Below are positions 18,859-27,474 of a DNA stretch of 64,000 nt, piece by piece; the stretch's first letter is position 1, and each line of letters begins with the position of its first letter. A program made the position numbers and the translations under genes. This stretch comes from Chitinophagales bacterium. GTDB lineage: Bacteria; Bacteroidota; Bacteroidia; Chitinophagales; CAIOSU01. The notes under the pieces are model-generated. The model saw nothing but the letters and a program-made list of their open reading frames with translations, ran no database searches and was not told the DNA's origin. The stretch lies in assembly GCA_040877935.1 (NCBI GenBank), contig JBBDNB010000008.1, forward strand, positions 67,348-131,347. The letters run 5' to 3'.

Positions 18859-19746
18859 ATGCATTCCGAATCACTATTTGCCGAAACAGCCGATGGAGAA
18901 AAACTGCACCTCAAACGTTTTTATACCGATGAAGACAAGCCAGCAGTATTTCTGCTACACGGCTCTATAGAAAACGGGAAAATATTTTATTCAAAATCAG
19001 GAAAGGGCTTAGCTCCCTGGCTGGCCAAACAGGGATTTGATGTATTTGTGGGCGATATCCGGGGCAGGGGAAAAAGCCAACCAAAGATCTCCAAGCACAG
19101 TAAGCACGGGCAATGGGAGATTATCACAATTGATATTCCGGTTTTTTTGGACAAAATCAGGAAAATAAAAGGCAATGTGCCCGTTTCAGCAATTGCACAT
19201 TCCTGGGGTGGCGTATTATTGTTGGCATACATTGCAAGACATAAAAATCACCCGATAGATAAAATGGTGTTTTTTGGCAGCAAACGCAGGATATCGGTTT
19301 TCAATAAAGATCGATTGATAAAAATAGACTTGGTATGGAATTTTACGGGCTATATCATCAGTTTGTTCAAAGGTTATTTCCCCGCTGTGGAATACAATAT
19401 AGGTGCTGACAATGAATCGCGTAAATATTTCCAGGAACTGAACCACTGGATTTACTGCAAAAAATGGATTGATCCCAGAGATGGGTTTGATTATAACAAA
19501 GCTCTCAAATCCATAACTACCCCTCCTACACTTTATCTTACCGGAACTGACGACCGCTGTCTGGGACACCCCACTGATGTAAAACTACTGATGGACGAAG
19601 CCAATAACGAGGGAGATCAATTTCATCTGCTGGGAAAAGCCAATGGTCATAAAAAGGACTATGGCCACATTGATACCCTTACCGACCCTGGAGCTGTTGA
19701 GGATATTTTTCCGTTGGTGGTGGGGTGGTTGAAGAAAATTAATTGA
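18859..19746 (+). CDS. Alpha/beta hydrolase
   Basis: 295 residues with the alpha/beta-hydrolase fold: an oxyanion-hole strand FLLHGSIENG, the nucleophile elbow AHSWGG (about residues 114-119), a candidate acid in LTGTDDRCLG, and a late His in KDYGHID. The strand-helix segment DVFVGDIRGRGKS is typical of lipase- or esterase-like members. No signal peptide, so cytoplasmic. The substrate cannot be read from the sequence. It follows the HU-SPOR gene by 39 bp on the same strand, possibly by its own promoter. Confidence 0.88.
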   Translation: MHSESLFAETADGEKLHLKRFYTDEDKPAVFLLHGSIENGKIFYSKSGKGLAPWLAKQGFDVFVGDIRGRGKSQPKISKHSKHGQWEIITIDIPVFLDKIRKIKGNVPVSAIAHSWGGVLLLAYIARHKNHPIDKMVFFGSKRRISVFNKDRLIKIDLVWNFTGYIISLFKGYFPAVEYNIGADNESRKYFQELNHWIYCKKWIDPRDGFDYNKALKSITTPPTLYLTGTDDRCLGHPTDVKLLMDEANNEGDQFHLLGKANGHKKDYGHIDTLTDPGAVEDIFPLVVGWLKKIN

Positions 19747-19832
19747 GTTTGTCTATCAAACTTCAGTATCTGATTAATTTAAGTAACTTACATTAGCGTT
19801 GGTAAAAGTTTAAAATCAAGTATATTAGCAGC

Positions 19833-21128
19833 ATGGCAAATGAAGTAAATGAACCTCAATTGGAATTGTTCAAAACTGAAACGAACAATAAAAAAATAAA
19901 TTTAACTTCAACCTTTGCTGATAATATGAAATTGCCTATACACAGGTGGTACAGATATACAGCAGGCTTTTCAGGACCTTGGGTTAGAGAATTAATTAAA
20001 AATGAAAATGGGCAAAATGTACTTGATCCATTCGGTGGCTCAGGCACAGTTATGCTTGAAGGTGAATTTGCAGGTATCAATACGATTGGAATTGAAGCTC
20101 ATCCATATATTTACAAAATTGCAAGAGCAAAACTGTCTTGGCAAATTGACCCCAAAGAGTTTAAAGACGCTGCAAGAAATATGCTCCAAAGAGCCAAAGA
20201 AAAGAAAATCAATAAATCTGAATATCCTAAACTGATTGAGAAGTGTTACCCTATTGAAATTCTAAAAAAATTAGAAGCTCTGAAAGAAGCTTGGTTCGAA
20301 TCAACGGACAGCACCGAATTAAAAGAGCTCAATTGGTTTGTAATAACAGCAATTCTCCGAATTACCTCTCCAGTAGGAACTGCTCAGTGGCAATACGTTC
20401 AGCCTTCAAAAACTAAAGGAAAAGTAATTGACGCGTTTCATGCTTTTGAAGCAAAAGTATATGAAATGGCTCAAGACATGCAAAATATGCAAAGAAGGTA
20501 TCCAAATGCAACAAGAAGTGAAGTTTTCATGGAAGACGCTCGAAATATGCCTTCTGTCCCAGATGATTGGGCTGACTTGGTCATAACCTCACCGCCCTAT
20601 GCAAACAACTATGATTATGCTGATGCAACAAGATTAGAAATGACTTTTTGGGGAGACATTAAGGGGTGGGGAGATTTACAGGAAAAGGTCAGAAGGTTTT
20701 TAGTTACTGCTTGTACACAACATGTGACAAATCTCAAGGATAAGGCTGATGAAATTTTAGAATCACCATTATTAACCCCTATTCGGCAAGAAATCAAAGA
20801 TGTTTACAATGAATTAGCAAAAACGAGACTTACAAGGGGCGGTAGAAAGAATTATCACTTGATGATAATTGCTTATTTCAATGACTTGGCAAAAGTATTT
20901 CATGAATTACGAAGGGTTACCAAAAAAGACTGTAAAGTTTGTTTTGTTATTGGAGATAGTGCACCTTATGGTGTTTATGTCCCTGTAGATAAATGGTTGG
21001 GCGAACTAGCAGTTTATGCAGGCTTTGATTCTTACGAATTCGAAAAACTAAGGGATAGAAACACCAAATGGAAGAATAGAAAACACAGAGTTCCTTTACA
21101 CGAAGGAAGACTTTGGATAAACGGATAA
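19833..21128 (+). CDS. Type II DNA methyltransferase (amino-type, TSPPY)
   Basis: 431 residues. Motif I reads LDPFGGSGT at residues 64-72 and motif IV reads TSPPY near residue 250, followed by ANNYDYADATRLE. A TSPPY motif is typical of N4-cytosine methyltransferases and also occurs in some N6-adenine enzymes, so the modified base is probably an exocyclic amino group. Motif I precedes motif IV with about 180 residues between, room for a target-recognition region. It overlaps the nuclease gene that follows by 16 bp, the usual arrangement of a restriction-modification pair. The target sequence is unknown. Confidence 0.92.
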   Translation: MANEVNEPQLELFKTETNNKKINLTSTFADNMKLPIHRWYRYTAGFSGPWVRELIKNENGQNVLDPFGGSGTVMLEGEFAGINTIGIEAHPYIYKIARAKLSWQIDPKEFKDAARNMLQRAKEKKINKSEYPKLIEKCYPIEILKKLEALKEAWFESTDSTELKELNWFVITAILRITSPVGTAQWQYVQPSKTKGKVIDAFHAFEAKVYEMAQDMQNMQRRYPNATRSEVFMEDARNMPSVPDDWADLVITSPPYANNYDYADATRLEMTFWGDIKGWGDLQEKVRRFLVTACTQHVTNLKDKADEILESPLLTPIRQEIKDVYNELAKTRLTRGGRKNYHLMIIAYFNDLAKVFHELRRVTKKDCKVCFVIGDSAPYGVYVPVDKWLGELAVYAGFDSYEFEKLRDRNTKWKNRKHRVPLHEGRLWING

Positions 21129-21997
21129 TGGCAAAATCACCAGCACATAAATGGGGGCAAATTATTGGGGACTTTCTCGAAAAAGTCTTTTCAACAGAAC
21201 TTGTAAAATTTGCCAGGAAGCACAAATTATATTTGGACACTCAGGGAGAACGACCAGCAAGGACAGGGAAAAAAGTGAGTTGGATTGACTCTTTTGAAAA
21301 TTCGCATGACTTAGATTTTGTTCTTGAACGTAATGGGACCAAAAATAAAATCGGGGATCCAGTTGCATTTATCGAAAGTGCATGGAGACGTTATACAAAA
21401 CATTCCCGGAACAAAGCGCAAGAAATTCAAGGGGCTATTCTTCCTCTCGTTGCAACACACAAAAATTATGCTCCCTTTATGGGGGTAATGTTAGCTGGTG
21501 AATTTACAGGGGGAGCTTTGAACCAATTAAAATCACTTGGTTTCAATGTTCTATATTTTCCATATGACCTTATTCTCCAAGCCTTCAAAAAGTATGGTAT
21601 TGACGCAAGTACAGAAGAGAATACAACTGAAAAAGACTTTCAAGATAAAATCAATAAATGGGAGAATTTCGATAAAAAGAGGAATTTAGCTCGGTATCTA
21701 CTTAAATTAAACAAACAGGAAGTTGATACATTTTTTGAAAATCTTGAAAAAGCAGTTTCCAGGTTTATTGAGTCAATTAGTGTTTTACCCTTGCACGGAG
21801 CGTCCTCAACCTTGCCCACAGTGAAAGAAGCAATTGACTTTATTGAAAGTTATCAAAATAAAAACGGAAGCCTGCCTGTCTTGAAATACGAGATAGTTGT
21901 GCGATATAACAACAAAGATAAGGTTGAAGGCATATTTAACTCCAAAGAGTCGGCAATTGAGTTTCTTGAATCGTATGCTGCACCTAAACCAAAATAA
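21113..21997 (+). CDS. Probable type II restriction endonuclease
   Basis: 294 residues, immediately downstream of and overlapping the methyltransferase gene. The N-terminal third has a plausible PD-(D/E)xK-like core: HDLDFVLERNG (residues 60-70) followed by GDPVAFIESAWRRYTKHS (residues 76-93), with acidic residues D61/D63 and E83 and nearby basic residues. The family is not one I can name; the function is inferred from gene position and this motif. The C-terminal half contains a helical region (DFQDKINKWENFDKKRN) and no recognised domain. Confidence 0.75.
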   Translation: MDKRIMAKSPAHKWGQIIGDFLEKVFSTELVKFARKHKLYLDTQGERPARTGKKVSWIDSFENSHDLDFVLERNGTKNKIGDPVAFIESAWRRYTKHSRNKAQEIQGAILPLVATHKNYAPFMGVMLAGEFTGGALNQLKSLGFNVLYFPYDLILQAFKKYGIDASTEENTTEKDFQDKINKWENFDKKRNLARYLLKLNKQEVDTFFENLEKAVSRFIESISVLPLHGASSTLPTVKEAIDFIESYQNKNGSLPVLKYEIVVRYNNKDKVEGIFNSKESAIEFLESYAAPKPK

Positions 21998-22058
21998 CAT
22001 TCAAGAAATGACCTTATAATCATAAATAATTTCACTTTAGTCAGCTAACTTTTAGTGA

Positions 22059-22529
22059 ATGCCCTATCCCAAGAAAAAAATAAAAGTGCCGCGCTTTGAG
22101 GAAGCTGCCGGTTTTTACACTACGGCTAAGCGTTCAAAAATCATGAGCAAAATCAAGGGTAAGAATACCAAGCCCGAATTGATTTTTAGGAAGGCACTGT
22201 GGAAAGCGGGCCTTAGATATAGAATCAATAATAAATTGCCCGGTAAACCTGATATTTCTATCAAAAAATACAAATTGGCCATATTTATTGATGGGGAATA
22301 TTGGCATGGCTATAATTGGAAAGAGCGCAAAAAGAAGATTAAGAAAAACAGGAAATTCTGGATCCCGAAAATTGAGCGGAATATGCAGCGAGACAGGGAA
22401 GTCAATGAAGAGCTGAAGGAAATGGGCTATACCGTTTTCAGGTTTTGGAGCAATGAAATCAAAACAGATCTGGACAGGTGCATTGACGATATTTTAATAT
22501 TTATTGCAACGGGAAGCAATGATTGGTGA
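22059..22529 (+). CDS. Vsr-like very-short-patch repair endonuclease
   Basis: 156 residues matching the Vsr fold: SKIMSKIKGKNTKPELIFRKALWKAG at residues 27-52, the catalytic Asp in LPGKPDISI, and FIDGEYWHGYNW, then NMQRDREVNEELKEMGYTVFRFWSNEI. Vsr nicks next to T:G mismatches left by deaminated 5-methylcytosine. In E. coli Vsr the WHG region is zinc-bound through Cys/His; here the Cys positions are Glu and Tyr, so the structural zinc appears absent, as in some homologues. It follows the R-M pair by about 60 bp although that methyltransferase looks like an amino-type enzyme. Confidence 0.88.
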   Translation: MPYPKKKIKVPRFEEAAGFYTTAKRSKIMSKIKGKNTKPELIFRKALWKAGLRYRINNKLPGKPDISIKKYKLAIFIDGEYWHGYNWKERKKKIKKNRKFWIPKIERNMQRDREVNEELKEMGYTVFRFWSNEIKTDLDRCIDDILIFIATGSNDW

Positions 22530-22613
22530 GAACATTCCAATTCCAATTCCAAATTCTAACTTCTATTTTCTAATTTCTAACCTCTAACTTCTATATTCTA
22601 ATCTCCAAAATTC

Positions 22614-23666
22614 TCAACCCTCCTTCAAAGATTGCATATCAATCACAAAGCGGTATTTCACATCTGCTTTTACCACGCGATCCCAGGCCGTGTTGATGTC
22701 TTGTATTTTTATCATTTCCACATCGGGCAAAACATTGTGCTCCCCACAAAAATCAAGCATTTCCTGGGTTTCAGGTATGCCTCCAATCAAGGAACCGGCA
22801 ATGTTTTTCCTTTTAAAGACAAGCAAACCACCATGCACATTTTCCAACGGTTCTATCGCCCCAACCATTACCATGGTCTTATCTCGTTTTAGCAAATTCA
22901 AATAAGGGTTTACATCGTGGCCTACAGGAATAGTGTTCAATAAAAAATCAAAGGAATTGTACTGTTCTTTCATTGCAGCAGCATCAGTGGAAAGCAAAAT
23001 TTCATCCGCGCCCAGAGCTTTAGCATCATTGGTTTTTTCCGGTGAACGTGTAATCATCACTACATGTGCCCCCATGGCATGGGCAAATTTTATTCCCATG
23101 TGCCCGAGGCCGCCCAATCCAATTACTCCAACTTTATCTCCCTTTTTCACTTCCCAATGGCGCAGTGGCGACCAGGTGGTAATTCCTGCACACAACAACG
23201 GTGCTACTTTGGCAGTATCTAAATTTTCAGGTATGCGCAATACAAAATCTTCATCCACCACTATTTTCTCGGAATAACCTCCAAAGGTGTGGCCTCCTGT
23301 ATGAGGATCGGGACTACCATATGTAAAAGTCATGCCATTTTCACAATACTGCTCCAGGCCTTCTTCGCAAGAACTGCAAGTTCTGCACGAATCAACCAAA
23401 CAACCTACTCCAACTAAATCACCGGCTTTAAAATTGCTTACTTCGCCACCCACGCCTATCACTTTTCCTATGATTTCATGGCCCGGCACTACGGGATATT
23501 CCACTGCGCCCCATTCCTCTCTGGCGGTGTGAATATCGCTGTGGCAGACCCCACAATACAAAATTTCAATTTGTACATCTTTACCTGTCAATGTCCTTCG
23601 TTCAATATTCAGTTGTTCTAAATCTTTCCTAGCGGATTTTACTCCGTATGCTTTTACTTTTTCCAT
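22614..23666 (-). CDS. Zinc-dependent NAD(P) alcohol dehydrogenase (YahK/cinnamyl-type)
   Basis: 350 residues of the medium-chain dehydrogenase family. The catalytic zinc site is GVCHSDIHTAREEW with GHEIIGKV. The structural zinc cysteines are in the CLVDSCRTCSSCEEGLEQYC stretch. The Rossmann motif is GLGGLGHMG. These reduce a broad range of aldehydes with NAD(P)H. It is transcribed alone toward low-complexity sequence (22530-22610). Upstream of its ATG are two inverted repeats: TCACAGC/GCTGTGA (23701-23707, 23730-23736) and the palindrome CTCAAATTTGAG (23753-23764), possible regulator sites. Confidence 0.93.
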   Translation of the reverse strand: MEKVKAYGVKSARKDLEQLNIERRTLTGKDVQIEILYCGVCHSDIHTAREEWGAVEYPVVPGHEIIGKVIGVGGEVSNFKAGDLVGVGCLVDSCRTCSSCEEGLEQYCENGMTFTYGSPDPHTGGHTFGGYSEKIVVDEDFVLRIPENLDTAKVAPLLCAGITTWSPLRHWEVKKGDKVGVIGLGGLGHMGIKFAHAMGAHVVMITRSPEKTNDAKALGADEILLSTDAAAMKEQYNSFDFLLNTIPVGHDVNPYLNLLKRDKTMVMVGAIEPLENVHGGLLVFKRKNIAGSLIGGIPETQEMLDFCGEHNVLPDVEMIKIQDINTAWDRVVKADVKYRFVIDMQSLKEG

Positions 23667-23879
23667 TTTGCTTTCTTTTAGTACAATAATAATGAATTGA
23701 TCACAGCTCTATGAAACAATAAATTAATTGCTGTGAACAAATGCAATGACAGCTCAAATTTGAGACATTAAAAAAATCTGTAAAAAAACAGGCGAAGTCT
23801 TTTTTAGTTCTAAAAAAAAGCTTAACTTGAATTTATCAGACAAGTTCTTAGACAATAATAAAGACATAGGCTTTCAGGC

Positions 23880-24087
23880 CTAAACCCATGCAGGTGATAA
23901 AAGTTTGTGAAACTTAACACTTACCATTAAAGGGGCGTTTGAAGCAGTTAGAGCGGGCCTCAATTCATCTTCGGATGGATTCTTTCAGGAGACAAGAGGA
24001 TTATCGACCTGTTTCTGCAAACCTAAACCTGATTTCCAGAGGTTTCAACGAACCTCCTTATCACCTGTGTGGGTTTATTTATTTTGT
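23880..24087 (+). ncRNA. Candidate structured RNA, about 200 nt (possibly 6S-like)
   Basis: A 19-bp closing helix pairs 23882-23900 with 24058-24076. It is perfect except for two adjacent positions that read TG opposite TG, which are G-U wobbles in plus-strand RNA but A-C mismatches on the minus strand. Inside are a 6-bp hairpin with a 3-nt loop (23901-23915), a 7-bp hairpin capped by a cUUCGg tetraloop (ATTCATC/GATGGAT, 23963-23980), and a 6-bp hairpin AAACCT/AGGTTT near 24024-24044. The helix is followed by TTTATTTATTTTG, a terminator-like tail. Size and long closing stem resemble 6S RNA, but I could not match any conserved family sequence; tmRNA, SRP and RNase P hallmarks are absent. Confidence 0.65.
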
Positions 24088-25152
24088 CAAATCTATCCGC
24101 TCCGATCCTTTAAATTTCATAATATAATCCGGGCCTAATAAGCCCGAAGGTGTTTGATAGCCCACTTTAAAATTACCTTCACTTACTTCAATTGCAATAT
24201 CAGTGGCTGTTTTAGCGGTTAAAGTATAGCCCTCAAGTGTTTTTTGCACAGTAATAAATTCATTTCCTGCATTGTCCGTTACTTTGCCCCAGAAATAACT
24301 ATGTGTCTTTTTTCGAGTTTTCTCATCAGGTCCTTCAGGCTTTTGCTCTACTTTTTTTCTTAAATAATTTTTCACAAATTCTTTTCGCAAGAGCCATGAA
24401 AGCCGTCTGCCCCACTTTAAACTGGAAAGCATTTTAGGATCCATACCCATAAATACTTCAATATCTGGAATACCTGTACTGCGATAGGCAGTAGAAATAT
24501 CTCCCCAGGGAATAGCTGCACATTCTTGTTGCAACCAGTGGAAATTGATTTTTTTCACTTTGTGATCTACCGGCACACGCATCAATTGATGGTCTTGTCT
24601 GATCATTCCTCCATAACCAAGGCCTTCTATAGCACTTTTAGCAGTTCCTCTTGAAACCCCTCCTCCATCAGAAGTAAAGGCCAGTTGCAAGTTAATTGCA
24701 GTTGGCAAACGCTCAACAAGATGCTTAGCCAGACAATCTGAAGGAACAACATCAAATCCAACACCGGGCATTAACATAATTCCCGCAGCCTTTGCTTTAT
24801 CATTCCATTCTGCCATTTGTTCAAAAACCTGAAATTCACCGGTAATATCCAGATAATGGGTTTTAGAGAGCATGCAGCCCTGTGCCATAATATTTGCGGT
24901 ATGTATAAAAGGACCTGCACAGTGCAAAACCACATCTACTCTTTTCAATGCCTTGGCAACCTCATTTTTATCTTTTAAATCAAAAACCCTGTAGGGCCAG
25001 TCGTATTTCACAGCAAGGGCTTTCAGAGGTTCTTCCCTCCTGCCTGCAAGAATAGCTTCAGCTCCCTGTGCATTAAATTCTTCAATAATAAGCTTACCGG
25101 TGTAACCATAAGCACCGTAAATCAGTATAACAGGCATAGTACTTTGTTTCAT
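24079..25152 (-). CDS. Saccharopine dehydrogenase-like NAD(P)-binding protein
   Basis: 357 residues. The N-terminal Rossmann fold reads ILIYGAYGYTGKLIIEEF (about residues 9-26), followed by ILAGRREEPLKALA and VVLHCAGPFIHTA, as in saccharopine dehydrogenase-like / trans-acting enoyl reductase proteins. The middle has GVGFDVVPSDCLAKHL. The substrate is unknown; members act on diverse substrates, including lipids. The start is either ATG 25152 or 25137 (MPVILIYG). Its 3' end comes up against the candidate structured RNA on the other strand. Confidence 0.85.
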   Translation of the reverse strand: MKQSTMPVILIYGAYGYTGKLIIEEFNAQGAEAILAGRREEPLKALAVKYDWPYRVFDLKDKNEVAKALKRVDVVLHCAGPFIHTANIMAQGCMLSKTHYLDITGEFQVFEQMAEWNDKAKAAGIMLMPGVGFDVVPSDCLAKHLVERLPTAINLQLAFTSDGGGVSRGTAKSAIEGLGYGGMIRQDHQLMRVPVDHKVKKINFHWLQQECAAIPWGDISTAYRSTGIPDIEVFMGMDPKMLSSLKWGRRLSWLLRKEFVKNYLRKKVEQKPEGPDEKTRKKTHSYFWGKVTDNAGNEFITVQKTLEGYTLTAKTATDIAIEVSEGNFKVGYQTPSGLLGPDYIMKFKGSERIDLTK

Positions 25153-25188
25153 AAGTTGAAATAAAGCTAAAATTTAAGAAAAAAAAGG

Positions 25189-25674
25189 ATGATGAACTTA
25201 TACAGTCGTGAAGAATATGTGGAAAGACGCAAAATGCTTCGGTGGTTTCTTGACCAGGTGAATACTGATAATATGCGCAGTAGTGAAACTGATGAAATGA
25301 TTGGTTTTGTAATTGATCAGCTGGGCTTGAGTTTCAGCGATCTTGAAATTATCTGCATTAGTCCTGACTCATACAATATAGCAGCATTTGAAGACGAGGA
25401 AGAGAAATGGGTATTTTATTATCAATTTCTTTCGGCAATGAATTTTGAGAAAAATCTATCCGCTAAAGAATCTGAAATTTGTAGGCTTATCGCATTCAAA
25501 CTAGAAATGGAAGAGAACTTTGTAAATGCCTTATTGACCATTTTACCTCAATACATCAGGAGAAAGATTCCAGACACTGTGATAAAACATTCGGTTGGAG
25601 CCATTAAAAAAAGTATGGTTGCCGCTGCAATGGTGGTTCCAATAGGTTATGTAATTGGAATGAGCTATTCCTAA
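25189..25674 (+). CDS. Hypothetical protein with C-terminal hydrophobic segment
   Basis: 161 residues, begun by two consecutive ATG codons. I do not recognise the family. The bulk is predicted helical and acidic (DNMRSSETDEMIGFVIDQLG, FEDEEEKWVFYYQF). A C-terminal hydrophobic stretch (MVAAAMVVPIGYVIGMSYS) follows a basic segment, so it may be tail-anchored. It is divergent from the saccharopine-dehydrogenase-like gene with only 36 bp between, so the two promoters must overlap. Confidence 0.7.
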   Translation: MMNLYSREEYVERRKMLRWFLDQVNTDNMRSSETDEMIGFVIDQLGLSFSDLEIICISPDSYNIAAFEDEEEKWVFYYQFLSAMNFEKNLSAKESEICRLIAFKLEMEENFVNALLTILPQYIRRKIPDTVIKHSVGAIKKSMVAAAMVVPIGYVIGMSYS

Positions 25675-25703
25675 AATGAATACCGATCATCATCCTGAAG
25701 ATA

Positions 25704-26162
25704 TTATTGCTTATCATCGGGCAATTCGAACCGAATAGGCAAAATCTGCTTAACGGCAACTTTCTCTCCCTTGTGTTCTCCGGGAATCCATTTTGGCATT
25801 GATTTTACAACGCGCAAGGCTTCATCATTCAAATCTGAATAAATGCCCTTTTCAATTTTGGCATTTCGCACACTGCCATCTTTAGCCACTACAAAAGAAA
25901 CCTGAACAGTTCCTTCAATTTTCATATCCTTAGCATTGCCGGGATATTTCACTTCTCTGCTGATGTATTCAATAAGCTTTTCATTCCCGCCTTTGTATTC
26001 AGGCATTTTATCAGCATTGGTCAGCGGAGTATCTTTATCTGATTCATCATTATCTCCCTGTAATAGCTCAGCACAGCCTGTAATGAACAAAGAGCATACA
26101 ATCAATATTGTAAATCTATAGCGCGTTGATAAGCTTTTAAGTAAATATAAACTCAATAACAT
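25704..26162 (-). CDS. TonB C-terminal-domain lipoprotein
   Basis: 152 residues. A hydrophobic N-terminus ends in a lipobox-like FITGC (about residues 26-30), predicting a lipoprotein. After an acidic linker the C-terminal 90 residues match the TonB/energy-transducer domain: YPGNAKDMKIEGTVQVSFVVAKDGSV and ALRVVKSMPKWIPGEHKGEKV. In Bacteroidota, proteins of this shape may contact TonB-dependent receptors or act as peptidase-linked modules. The length is shorter than full TonB because the proline-rich span is missing. Confidence 0.85.
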   Translation of the reverse strand: MLLSLYLLKSLSTRYRFTILIVCSLFITGCAELLQGDNDESDKDTPLTNADKMPEYKGGNEKLIEYISREVKYPGNAKDMKIEGTVQVSFVVAKDGSVRNAKIEKGIYSDLNDEALRVVKSMPKWIPGEHKGEKVAVKQILPIRFELPDDKQ

Positions 26163-26289
26163 GACATTCTAATTATACAGAAATATGAGCTGCAAAGATA
26201 GAACATCAAAGCAAGAAGATAGAGGAACTAACATAATTTAAGAATTGATAGAACTCTTGCTCAGTACAATCAGGTAATTATTGAAACTA

Positions 26290-27243
26290 TTAATTCAACT
26301 CAAACTTTTGCTCTTTGAGCAGATGTCCGTCCTGATAGAAATAAGCAATGTAAGTACCACTTGAGTAGGGGTTGGTTTGATTCCAATACATGCAAACACT
26401 TTTACGCTTGCCTTCATACTCAAAAGTTCCTTTGGTAGTATATTGCATTTGCTCTCCTGTTTCAGCAACTACAAATATCCCCGATCCTTCCGATTTTATA
26501 GCAACTGTAGCTCCTTCAGGATTAAGTAAACGAAGCAGAATGGTTTTCTCCCCTTTTTCAGCTACCGGATTTTCCGGGATATCAAAACAGAAACGCAATT
26601 TATCTGTACGATTAGAGCGGTTGGTCTCTCTTTCACTTCCATTTCCACGTATGCGAATTCCAGTAGCTTCAATATTTTCAGGACGCAATAATGAACCTAA
26701 AGCAACTTTTTCGCTCAGTAAGGTTCTTTCAGACTGCAATTGTTTATTGGCCTCTCTTTCAGAAGCAAGATCAGTAGAAAGTGAATCTTTAACAAGAGTA
26801 AGGTATTCGACTTCTGCACTTAAAGAATCAATCTGAGCCAAATATGCTTTGTTGTCCTGATTCAATTTAAGGATTTTCTTCTTCAGATAGCTGATCTCAT
26901 TCAAATTGAGCTTATTTTTACGCATCAATTCTTCAATTTCAGCTTTAGCAGCTGAAAGCTCGGCCACACGCAGTTCCAAGAGACTATCCACTTGAATATA
27001 CTGACCGGTCATAGAGTCTAATTTCAACTCATTGGCATTCAATTCTGCTTGTACATAATTGTACAATGAATCCAATTCGTTTCGTTCCCCTTCAACTTTT
27101 TGCAGTTCTTTTTTTGTGGACCAATGATTGAAAGCAAAGAATCCATTTAAAAGTATTAACAATACTATAAGTACCAGGTAAAATGACTTTTTATTGCCGC
27201 CTTCCTGCTCCTCTTGTTGATTGGTGTTATCTACTTCTGCCAT
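26290..27243 (-). CDS. Membrane-anchored coiled-coil protein, function unknown
   Basis: 317 residues: an acidic cytoplasmic N-terminus, one TM helix at about 20-40 (FYLVLIVLLILLNGFFAF), a long coiled coil at about 45-185 with heptad-like Leu spacing, and a C-terminal beta-rich domain (KLRFCFDIPENPV, GTYIAYFYQDG). The topology suggests a periplasmic scaffold held at the inner membrane. A TAGCTTTG -7-like box lies on the minus strand at 27277-27284, about 34 nt before the start, without a clear -33 element. The family is known in Bacteroidota only as hypothetical. Confidence 0.75.
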   Translation of the reverse strand: MAEVDNTNQQEEQEGGNKKSFYLVLIVLLILLNGFFAFNHWSTKKELQKVEGERNELDSLYNYVQAELNANELKLDSMTGQYIQVDSLLELRVAELSAAKAEIEELMRKNKLNLNEISYLKKKILKLNQDNKAYLAQIDSLSAEVEYLTLVKDSLSTDLASEREANKQLQSERTLLSEKVALGSLLRPENIEATGIRIRGNGSERETNRSNRTDKLRFCFDIPENPVAEKGEKTILLRLLNPEGATVAIKSEGSGIFVVAETGEQMQYTTKGTFEYEGKRKSVCMYWNQTNPYSSGTYIAYFYQDGHLLKEQKFELN

Positions 27244-27276
27244 AAGTGCTTAATTTAAAGGTTTATATGAGCTCAA

Positions 27277-27284
27277 CAAAGCTA
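27277..27284 (-). promoter_or_regulatory. Candidate -7 box TAGCTTTG
   Basis: Matches TAnnTTTG on the minus strand 34 nt before the start at 27243. No TTTG lies 19-21 nt further upstream, so it is a half-match only. Confidence 0.4.
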
Positions 27285-27474
27285 ATCTTAATTTATTACT
27301 AATTGCGCTTAAAATTATAAATTAAAATACAAAATACAATTGTCTCTATTAATCTTCTGAAAATTCTTTGCAATATGCTAAAGTATCTTCAATAAAATTC
27401 ACACATTTATAAACTTATAAAGTACTAACTATAATCGATAAGAAAGAATTTTAAAAACCATAAATTAAGGTATT

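Noticed and set aside
22530-22613. Gene or regulatory element between the Vsr-like gene and the alcohol dehydrogenase gene
   Set aside because: It is a low-complexity run of CTAACTTCTA-type words with no frame or hairpin.
23880-24087. tmRNA, SRP RNA or RNase P RNA at this site
   Set aside because: No tRNA-like ends, no SRP GGAAG/GCA domain IV pattern and no RNase P conserved regions could be found, so only an unnamed or 6S-like RNA is proposed.
23939-24127. 62-residue ORF on the plus strand
   Set aside because: It coincides with the structured RNA and the end of the saccharopine-dehydrogenase-like gene; no coding signature.
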